From Lachnospiraceae bacterium UBA3772 (GTDB taxonomy: Bacteria > Bacillota > Clostridia > Lachnospirales > Lachnospiraceae), in NCBI GenBank assembly GCA_002371025.1, contig DFFQ01000016.1, positions 1 through 11,736 of the forward strand: 11,736 bases of DNA, written 5' to 3'. Position numbers and translations under genes: made by a program. The notes beneath the pieces are model-generated. The model searched no databases and had not been told where the DNA came from. It was given only the letters and a program-made list of their open reading frames with translations. How positions within the stretch are numbered: the first letter of the stretch is position 1; each line of letters opens with the position of its first letter. This document shows, piece after piece, positions 6,405 through 11,736 of this stretch.

Positions 6405-7874
6405 TTATAGTGAATCATCAGGAAGTTCTTCTTCCACATCTTTTTTTGTAAGAGTCTTAAGCTGGGCATCTGTAACCTCAGCTAAAGTAACCAGGCGGGA
6501 CGCCTGTCTTTCTATACATCTTTCAAGATAATTTCTTACCTCACGGGCATTGGCAAAGTTTTCATCATGCTTCTTTGCGCGCTTTGTGAGATATTCCAAG
6601 ATATAATCAGCTGCTGCTTTATTTGGGGTATAATCCTGTTTCTTTGACATGGATAAGAAAATCTTATTAAGCTCTTCACCTGAATAATCATTGAAGAAGA
6701 TATTTTTATTAAATCTGGATTTAAGACCTGGATTTGATTCAACAAATTCAGCCATTAAATCTGTATATCCGGCTACTATAACAACAAGATCGTCTCTATT
6801 ATCTTCCATTCTCTTAAGAAGTGTATCTACAGCTTCCTGGCCAAAGTCCTTGGAATCTTTACCTGCAGTAAGAGTATAGGCTTCATCGATGAATAGGATT
6901 CCCCCGATGGCTGAATCGATAACTTCTGCTGTCTTTGCAGCGGTCTGACCGATATAACCTACAACAAGATCAGATCTATCAACTTCAACTAACTGTCCCT
7001 GACTTACAACACCAAGCTTTTTATAGATCTTTGCAAGAAGACGGGCAACAGTAGTCTTACCGGTACCAGGGTTACCTGAAAATACCATATGAAGTGTTAT
7101 ATCAGGCTGCTTCATATCTCTTTCTTTTCTCATGTTTTTAATCTTGATAAGATTGATCAGATTATAGAGATCATTCTTTACAGCATCAAGACCAACAAGA
7201 GAGTTAAGTTCTTCAAGATAATCTTCAAGAGTCTTATCATCCTCTTCTTCAGTGATCACAGGTTTTCCATCAGCTGTCTTATCTTTTGCTGTGGCGTACA
7301 TCTTTCCACTTATATCATTACGGTTTTTAGCTGACTTAATAGTAGAAGCAGAAATTGGCTCATTTGGCTTTCCTGTATTATAAAGGTTACACTCTCTAAG
7401 ATAATTATAGATGGTATTCATATAATTGGTAAGATTGCCAACCTCGATAGTTGTAGATCCATTGTCAGCTATAAACTCAGCACCCATTTCATCAAATAAT
7501 TCAGCATAAGCCTTGGCGCTTGCCTTTCCATTTTCATCGCGGACAGATTTACCTGAAAGATCGTACTTGGCAAAATATGTAAGTGATCTAGGAACTGTAT
7601 TGATAAAATCTTTATTTAAGCATCTTTCGTATCTAAAAGAAAGGAATTTATCCTTTGTCATATACATTGAAAGATAGTTCATAACGAAATCAACATCAAA
7701 ATTGATATTGGCATTCAGCGGCTCATATAAGAAGCAAAGATACTGAAGCATATCAAATTTAAGCATATCGCGGATAGACATGGTCCCTTCCGGAACAACA
7801 CCGCTGGTTGTAATATCATCTGCCTTTTTATACATGGCGTCAATTCTTTTTTTAAGTTCTGTATTAGTAATCAT
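6405..7874 (-). CDS. CbxX/CfqX-type AAA+ ATPase with an uncharacterised N-terminal region
   Basis: A 489-residue protein, probably cytosolic. Residues about 216-489 form a AAA+ module of the CbxX/CfqX (rubisco activase-like)/SpoVK/EccA group. Walker A is GNPGTGKTT (267-275), Walker B is GILFIDEAY (325-333, Asp330-Glu331), the region around AGYTD (368-372) is in the sensor 1 position, the arginine finger is R387 in SRF, and sensor 2 is in NAREVRN (442-448). These residues look intact, so it should be an active ring-forming remodelling ATPase. Residues 1-160 are a mainly helical region including MLKFDMLQYLCFLY, loosely like TerB-type or other helical adaptor domains. A charged linker (about 168-215) follows, and the C-terminus is acidic. 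ATG 7874 has AAGGGG five bases upstream (7880-7885 on this strand). No type VII secretion genes, rubisco or sporulation genes are adjacent, so the substrate is unknown. It follows the DMT transporter in the same direction after a 114-base gap. Confidence 0.9.
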   Translation of the reverse strand: MITNTELKKRIDAMYKKADDITTSGVVPEGTMSIRDMLKFDMLQYLCFLYEPLNANINFDVDFVMNYLSMYMTKDKFLSFRYERCLNKDFINTVPRSLTYFAKYDLSGKSVRDENGKASAKAYAELFDEMGAEFIADNGSTTIEVGNLTNYMNTIYNYLRECNLYNTGKPNEPISASTIKSAKNRNDISGKMYATAKDKTADGKPVITEEEDDKTLEDYLEELNSLVGLDAVKNDLYNLINLIKIKNMRKERDMKQPDITLHMVFSGNPGTGKTTVARLLAKIYKKLGVVSQGQLVEVDRSDLVVGYIGQTAAKTAEVIDSAIGGILFIDEAYTLTAGKDSKDFGQEAVDTLLKRMEDNRDDLVVIVAGYTDLMAEFVESNPGLKSRFNKNIFFNDYSGEELNKIFLSMSKKQDYTPNKAAADYILEYLTKRAKKHDENFANAREVRNYLERCIERQASRLVTLAEVTDAQLKTLTKKDVEEELPDDSL

Positions 7875-7943
7875 TTTATCCCCTTTAACCCAAAATTAAT
7901 TACAAAGAATATCCTAAATATAGCATATTATGGACAAAAATTC

Positions 7944-7972
7944 ATTATAGTTTCCTGCACTTAAAGATTAAA
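7944..7972 (-). promoter_or_regulatory. Possible promoter for the AAA+ ATPase gene
   Basis: On the minus strand a perfect TATAAT occupies 7949-7944, in the gap after the transporter stop. The -35 position 17 bases upstream (7972-7967, TTTAAT) matches TTGACA at only three positions. The leader would be about 60 bases. No terminator hairpin was seen in the gap, so read-through from the transporter gene is also possible. Confidence 0.35.
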
Positions 7973-7988
7973 TTTAGATTAAAATAGT

Positions 7989-8870
7989 TCATGACTTAGC
8001 TTTAATCTTTAAGGTGTAGTACCATTTTATAATAGCGATACCGATTATAATGCCATAACCTAAGAAGGATAAAAGATCCGGCAATTCTCCAAAGAAGAAA
8101 AAGCCCAGTATCGCTGCAAATAAAACCTGTGAATAATCATAAACAGAAATTTCAGCGGCAGGTGCATAACTATAGGCAGCAGTTATATTTAATTGTCCTA
8201 CCATAGCAAATGTTCCTGATAATAGTAAAAATAAAAACTGTTTTAAACTCATAGGAACCCAGTAGATTATCATAAATGGCAGGGTCACTAGAGAGGAAAA
8301 AAGAGAAAAACACATGACCACAACGGGACCCCGTTCTCCATTTCGGGTGACTTTTCTTACGAAAGAGTATGCTGTTCCTGCGCCAAAGCCTCCGAATAAT
8401 CCAACAAACGCAGGAAGACTTGCAATACCTGCGGAAGGCTTAACTATAAGGATTGCGCCGATAAATGCTACTATGATAGAGATCCATTCTACCTTATCAG
8501 GGATTTCCTTTAATATAAAAATGGACATAAGCATGGCAAAAAATGGAGACATTTTATTCAGCATATTTGCATCGGCAAGTCCAAGCCTGTCAATGGCCCA
8601 AAAGTTAGCAATAAGTCCGGCAGTACCAAATAAGCTGCGTAAAAAAAGTCCGAGATAGCTCTCTTTTTTTATGTGAAACTTTTCTTCTGACCGGGAAAGC
8701 ATAACGATAGATAATATCAAAGCAACGATATTTCTAAAGAAAGCTTTCTCCATGGTAGGAAGCTCTCCAGCCAGTTTTAAGAAAAGAGTCATAAGAGAAA
8801 AGCCAAAGGCGGCAATAAGTATATGGATTATTCCAAGTTTTGAATTTTTTTCTTTTGTAGTATTAGTCAT
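7989..8870 (-). CDS. DMT-superfamily (EamA) transporter
   Basis: A 293-residue polytopic membrane protein with about ten hydrophobic segments. These lie near residues 13-33, 43-59, 73-92, 100-120, 128-144, 153-170, 182-203, 212-228, 245-261 and 267-286. This is the two-repeat EamA architecture (about 14-143 and 155-285) of drug/metabolite exporters. Typical family features are the GxxG-rich ends of each repeat (AFIGAILIVKP and GYGIIIGIAII) and the acidic-proline turns after helix pairs (KEIPD, GELPD). The start was moved to ATG 8870 (MTNTTKEKN), because AAAGGA lies seven bases upstream. A longer frame from ATG 8909 adds 13 polar residues but has no ribosome binding site. Substrates of such proteins (amino acids, nucleosides, drugs) cannot be predicted from sequence alone. 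It ends TGA 114 bases before the ATPase gene. Its leader contains competing CAAAGG/CCTTTG segments that could regulate translation. Confidence 0.88.
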   Translation of the reverse strand: MTNTTKEKNSKLGIIHILIAAFGFSLMTLFLKLAGELPTMEKAFFRNIVALILSIVMLSRSEEKFHIKKESYLGLFLRSLFGTAGLIANFWAIDRLGLADANMLNKMSPFFAMLMSIFILKEIPDKVEWISIIVAFIGAILIVKPSAGIASLPAFVGLFGGFGAGTAYSFVRKVTRNGERGPVVVMCFSLFSSLVTLPFMIIYWVPMSLKQFLFLLLSGTFAMVGQLNITAAYSYAPAAEISVYDYSQVLFAAILGFFFFGELPDLLSFLGYGIIIGIAIIKWYYTLKIKAKS

Positions 8871-8877
8871 TATTTTT

Positions 8878-8883
8878 TCCTTT
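8878..8883 (-). promoter_or_regulatory. Ribosome binding site deciding the transporter start
   Basis: On the minus strand AAAGGA lies seven bases before ATG 8870. The upstream in-frame ATG at 8909 has only GTTTGATAA before it and no SD. The site is part of a CAAAGG copy that recurs 12 bases upstream. Confidence 0.75.
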
Positions 8884-9057
8884 GTAATAACCTTTGATTT
8901 ATGCGGCATTTATCAAACATGCGGATTATTGATAAGAAATTTACAATAGGCAAAGGTTTAATATTATGACATTGTATAACTATAAATAGAAAAATTCCAT
9001 ATGAAATTAATAAGTGAATTACCAGGTTTACGAGAAGGTTTGGTTTTAAAAGTTTAT

Positions 9058-9083
9058 AAAAGCATATTAAAGAGTGCTTTTTT
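9058..9083 (+). other. Weak terminator-like hairpin in the hisA leader region
   Basis: AAAAGCA (9058-9064) and TGCTTTT (9075-9081) can form a 7-bp stem with a 10-base loop and a six-T run (9078-9083). The stem is A/T-rich and weak. It could be a minor terminator protecting hisA from upstream transcription, or chance in A+T-rich DNA. Confidence 0.3.
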
Positions 9084-9110
9084 CACAAATTAGTTGTAAT
9101 ATAGTAACAT
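9082..9110 (+). promoter_or_regulatory. Possible hisA promoter
   Basis: TTCACA (9082-9087; five of six matches to TTGACA), a 17-base spacer and TAACAT (9105-9110; four of six). The start would be near 9117, only a few bases before the SD AAAGGA (9121-9126). TATAGT (9100-9105) is a better -10 but lacks a recognisable -35. Confidence 0.35.
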
Positions 9111-9133
9111 ATGACTTTTGAAAGGAAAATAAT

Positions 9134-9910
9134 ATGAAATTCAGACCTTGTATAGATATTCATGATGGAAATGTTACTCAGATCGTTGGTGGAAGTTTAA
9201 GTGATACAGAAGGCGCAACAAAGAACTTTGTATCAAAGGCTGGTGGAGCCTTCTATGGCTGGATGTATAAGAATTATAATCTTAAGGGTGGACATATCAT
9301 AATGCTCAATCCTTCAGGAACTCCGGAATATGAGATGGACATGAAAGAAGCAGAGGCAGCGCTTCATGCTTATATGAATGGATTTATGGTAGGCGGTGGA
9401 GTTACTGTAGATAACGCAAGACATTTTATAATACAGGGTGCAAGCCACGTTATAGTAACATCTTATGTATTTAAGGATGGAAAGATCAATTACGAAAATC
9501 TTGATAAAATGGTAAGAGAAGTAGGAAAAGAACATCTGGTCTTAGATCTTTCCTGCAGAAAGAAAGATGGAAGATATTACATAGTTACTGACCGTTGGCA
9601 GAAGTTTACTGATACAGAAGTTACAGTAGAGACATTAAAAGAATTAGAAAAATATGCAGCAGAATATCTTATTCATGCTGTTGATGTTGAAGGAAAAAAA
9701 GCAGGTATTGACGAGGAACTGATCTCAATGCTGGGAGAGTACGATGGAATACCTGTAACTTACGCAGGTGGAGTAAGCTCATTTGATGATCTTAAAAAAG
9801 TAAAAGAACTTGGAAAGTCAAAAGTTGATGTTACCATCGGAAGTGCTCTTTCAATATTCGGCGGCGATATGCAGTTGGAAGATGTATTAAAATTTATAAA
9901 CGAAGAATAA
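9134..9910 (+). CDS. hisA: Phosphoribosylformimino-AICAR-phosphate isomerase (HisA), eukaryote-type (HIS6-like)
   Basis: A 258-residue cytosolic (beta/alpha)8-barrel enzyme catalysing the ProFAR-to-PRFAR Amadori rearrangement, the fourth step of histidine synthesis. The N-terminus MKFRPCIDIHDGNVTQIVGG (1-20) carries the catalytic Asp8. VGGGVT (86-91), YAGGVSS (210-216) and TIGSALSIFGG (234-244) are the phosphate-binding loops, and LDLS (137-140) supplies the second catalytic Asp region. Several stretches match the eukaryotic HIS6-type family rather than the usual bacterial HisA: FRPCIDIH with QIVGG, KGGHIIMLNP (51-60), LIHAVDVEGKKAGIDEEL (179-196) and VDVTIGSALSIFGG. Canonical bacterial enzymes read TDISRDGT around the 181-188 region. 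ATG 9134 follows AAAGGA (9121-9126). No other his genes are in the window, so this copy is outside any visible his cluster; it may be the organism's only HisA. It is followed by yfhO after 36 bases. Confidence 0.92.
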   Translation: MKFRPCIDIHDGNVTQIVGGSLSDTEGATKNFVSKAGGAFYGWMYKNYNLKGGHIIMLNPSGTPEYEMDMKEAEAALHAYMNGFMVGGGVTVDNARHFIIQGASHVIVTSYVFKDGKINYENLDKMVREVGKEHLVLDLSCRKKDGRYYIVTDRWQKFTDTEVTVETLKELEKYAAEYLIHAVDVEGKKAGIDEELISMLGEYDGIPVTYAGGVSSFDDLKKVKELGKSKVDVTIGSALSIFGGDMQLEDVLKFINEE

Positions 9911-9930
9911 TAGACAGCAAGGATGGGCAT

Positions 9931-9937
9931 AAAGGAG
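9931..9937 (+). promoter_or_regulatory. Ribosome binding site deciding the yfhO-like start
   Basis: AAAGGAG lies nine bases before GTG 9947. The in-frame ATG at 9923 would add eight residues, but its only purine-rich sequence (AAGG, 9919-9922) touches the codon, leaving no spacing. Confidence 0.65.
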
Positions 9938-9946
9938 AAGATTAAA

Positions 9947-11736
9947 GTGGTTACATCTAATATATTCAGCAAAGAAAAAAGAAAAGCTTTCTTTTCTAGA
10001 AACTGGGCCTCACTGTTATCTTTTGGGGTGGTAGCGGTGTTTATGCTCATAGTAATGATAGTCGGGAAAGTTGCGCCTTTTGGAACAAATGCATTTACAA
10101 AGGTTGACAGCATTCATCAATACATTCCATTTATGGCGGATTATCAAAGTAAACTAAAGAATGGTGGAAGTTTCCTATATACCTGGAAGGTAGGAGGGGG
10201 CAGTAATTTTATGTCCCTTTTACTTTATTATCTTGCTAGTCCGCTTAATCTTATTCTTATATTTTTTTCAAAAGAAGGAACAACGGCAGCATTTTCAATA
10301 CTCGTTGCTTTTAAACTGGCATTTAGTGCCTGGGCTTTTGCCTATATGCTTTCCAGAAGAAAGAATAAGCCGGAGAATAATTATTTAATGGCGGCTTTCG
10401 GACTCTTATATGCATTAAATAATTATATGGTGGGTTATTCCTGGAATATCATGTGGCTGGATCCTATAATGGTTCTTCCTTTGGTAATCCTTGGATATGA
10501 AAGAATGATAAGATCAAAGGATATAAGACTCTATGTCCTGTCACTTTTCTATGTCCTTTACTGTAATTATTATATTGCTTTTATAATATGCATTTTTCTT
10601 GTTCTTTGGTTCTTTGCTACAGGGCATAAGAATATTAAAGGCTTTTTTATTGATGGTATAAGGTTTGGACTGTCTTCAATACTTGCAGCGGGGCTTGCTG
10701 CATTTTCCCTTATTACGGCGTATCTTGCCATTATGAAGACGGCATCTGCCAAGTTTAAGCTTCCGAAGTTTGAATATTATGGCAGATTTATAGATCAGTG
10801 GAAGAAAGCAATCTTTTTAACACCATATATAAATGCAGATAATTTTGATGGAAAGATAAATATATATGCGGGAACAATTGCTGTATTCGGCATGATTCTT
10901 TTCATGTTAAGCAACAGGATAGCTCTTATTGAAAGAGTTAGAAAAGGAATACTTATGGCAATTCTTCTTCTTTCTTTCAACACCAAAATGCTGAACTATA
11001 TATGGCATGGGTTCCATGATCAATATGGCATTCCCAACAGATTTTCAATCGTATTCATATTTGCAGAGCTATATATCAGTTATGTTGCTTTGGCAAAGCT
11101 AAAACAGACAGATTTGTGGCGGATAGTTACGTCCATAATCATTTCCTATGTTTTCCTTATTATTGCTATTGTAAAAACAGACATTGGGGATTATATCCCT
11201 GAGAAAACAGTGGCGCTGGTGTCATTTATTCTTATTACTTTATATTCAGCTATTGTATTAGTAAGAAAATCCGGACGGTTTAAAAGTTATATTACTACAG
11301 CAGCTTTATCGATAGTAATAGCTATAGAGATTCTTACTTCAGCAGTATTGGGCTTAAGAAAGAATGATGTAGCATCCGCAGGATACTATCAAAAGTATAC
11401 TGCCGAAATGGAAAAGGCTGTTAATGCAGTAAATATATACTCGGATGCAAAAGGTTACGGACTTGTGAGAAGTGATATGACATCGCATTTAATGCTTGAT
11501 GAACCTACTTATAATGGTATGAATTCTTTTGGAACATTTTGTTCTACAGTCAGAGGAGATATGGTGGATTTTGCAAATGATGCAGGTTTTTACACAGGTG
11601 CCAATGAATACCTTTTCTATGGTGGAAATCCATTTTCAAATGACATATTGGGAATGAGGTTTGTATATAACAGGATTGGAGAATACTATGGTGCAGAAAA
11701 ATTTGATGAATGCTGTTATGAAAATGAAATAGTAAG
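9947..11736 (+). CDS. YfhO-family polytopic membrane protein, N-terminal part (runs off the window)
   Basis: An open frame of 596 complete codons without a stop, cut by the window edge. It matches the YfhO (PF09586) family of large membrane proteins related to GT-C glycosyltransferases, implicated in glycosylating teichoic or lipoteichoic acids or other surface polymers. After a basic N-terminus (KEKRKAFFSRNW) comes membrane segment 1 (about 21-41) and the family hallmark VDSIHQYIPF (53-62), whose Asp54 is in the usual GT-C catalytic loop. WKVGGGSNF (80-88) and LLYYLASPLNL (92-102) follow, with many further hydrophobic helices. PNRF (363-366) precedes another helix, and an extracytoplasmic-type region begins near residue 470. 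GTG 9947 is preferred on its SD; ATG 9923 is the alternative. Full-length members are roughly 800-900 residues, so perhaps a third is missing. It is probably co-transcribed with hisA, though no functional link is evident. Confidence 0.88.
   Translation, partial: MVTSNIFSKEKRKAFFSRNWASLLSFGVVAVFMLIVMIVGKVAPFGTNAFTKVDSIHQYIPFMADYQSKLKNGGSFLYTWKVGGGSNFMSLLLYYLASPLNLILIFFSKEGTTAAFSILVAFKLAFSAWAFAYMLSRRKNKPENNYLMAAFGLLYALNNYMVGYSWNIMWLDPIMVLPLVILGYERMIRSKDIRLYVLSLFYVLYCNYYIAFIICIFLVLWFFATGHKNIKGFFIDGIRFGLSSILAAGLAAFSLITAYLAIMKTASAKFKLPKFEYYGRFIDQWKKAIFLTPYINADNFDGKINIYAGTIAVFGMILFMLSNRIALIERVRKGILMAILLLSFNTKMLNYIWHGFHDQYGIPNRFSIVFIFAELYISYVALAKLKQTDLWRIVTSIIISYVFLIIAIVKTDIGDYIPEKTVALVSFILITLYSAIVLVRKSGRFKSYITTAALSIVIAIEILTSAVLGLRKNDVASAGYYQKYTAEMEKAVNAVNIYSDAKGYGLVRSDMTSHLMLDEPTYNGMNSFGTFCSTVRGDMVDFANDAGFYTGANEYLFYGGNPFSNDILGMRFVYNRIGEYYGAEKFDECCYENEIV

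Larger units (their letters stand above)
8871..9133. other. A+T-rich divergent intergenic region between transporter and hisA
   Basis: This 263-base gap separates two divergently oriented genes. It holds the transporter's ribosome binding site (8878-8883, minus strand) and nested inverted repeats: AACCTTTG (8889-8896) with CAAAGGTT (8951-8958), and TTATCAA (8910-8916) with TTGATAA (8929-8935). It also has a direct repeat, ATGCGG (8901-8906 and 8919-8924). Closer to hisA are a weak hairpin with a T-run (9058-9083) and a possible promoter. No credible coding region or known RNA gene was seen. Confidence 0.6.

Noticed and set aside
7089..7334. 81-codon plus-strand open frame inside the ATPase gene
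   Set aside because: It is antisense to a AAA+ domain with intact Walker motifs; its translation is hydrophobic low-complexity with no SD-supported start.
9760..10113. 117-codon minus-strand open frame across the hisA-yfhO junction
   Set aside because: It is antisense to two genes with recognised family motifs and has no domain of its own.
1..11736. CRISPR arrays, insertion sequences, tRNA/rRNA genes, phage or defence genes
   Set aside because: I looked for regularly spaced direct repeats, transposase motifs with terminal inverted repeats, and tRNA-like cloverleaf signatures in the intergenic regions, and saw none.

Overview
The window looks like ordinary chromosome from a low-GC Gram-positive anaerobe. 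The best guess is a Lachnospiraceae member of the Butyrivibrio/Pseudobutyrivibrio/Roseburia type. The reasons are A+T-rich sequence, strong AGGAGG-type ribosome binding sites, intrinsic terminators, and the family mix: a MocR-type aminotransferase, a PgcA-like phosphohexomutase, a class II CCA enzyme with an HD domain, YfhO and a eukaryote-type HisA. The genus is inferred from gene style and was not tested. No mobile element, CRISPR array, tRNA, rRNA or phage gene is visible.

Layout on the + strand: (1) the 3' end of an aminotransferase gene (1-228) with a strong terminator; (2) a two-gene unit with an ECF sigma factor (417-917) and a soluble 407-residue repeat protein (923-2146), ended by a long hairpin; (3) an RNA-processing pair, an RluA-family pseudouridine synthase (2349-3092) and a CCA nucleotidyltransferase (3094-4434), one base apart; (4) a phosphoglucomutase/phosphomannomutase (4537-6273) with its own near-consensus promoter and a bidirectional terminator. 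On the - strand follow a CbxX/CfqX-type AAA+ ATPase (6405-7874) and, upstream of it, a DMT/EamA transporter (7989-8870). After a divergent 263-base gap, the + strand carries a eukaryote-type hisA (9134-9910) and the 5' part of a yfhO-like membrane protein gene (9947 to the window end). The last is a real open frame of 596 codons that runs off the edge.

The most unusual element is the sigma factor unit. The gene after the sigma factor is where a membrane anti-sigma factor normally sits. It encodes instead a protein with no visible signal peptide or membrane segment, built from about a dozen short repeats around a hydrophobic-hydrophobic-Asn-(Gly/Ser/Cys) core spaced about 19-23 residues apart. 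I recognise no named family. It looks like a solenoid with an asparagine ladder and may be a soluble regulator or effector of the sigma factor. A plausible ECF-type promoter (AAC, 17 bases, CGTC) precedes the operon and suggests autoregulation.

Second-tier observations are the eukaryote-type HisA outside any visible his cluster, a perfect 14-base palindrome over the -35 region of the rluA-cca promoter, a possible ribosome-binding-site switch in the leader of the DMT transporter, and an uncharacterised N-terminal region on the AAA+ ATPase. Start codons were revised from the longest open frame for the repeat protein, the CCA enzyme and the transporter, because clear ribosome binding sites favour internal starts.
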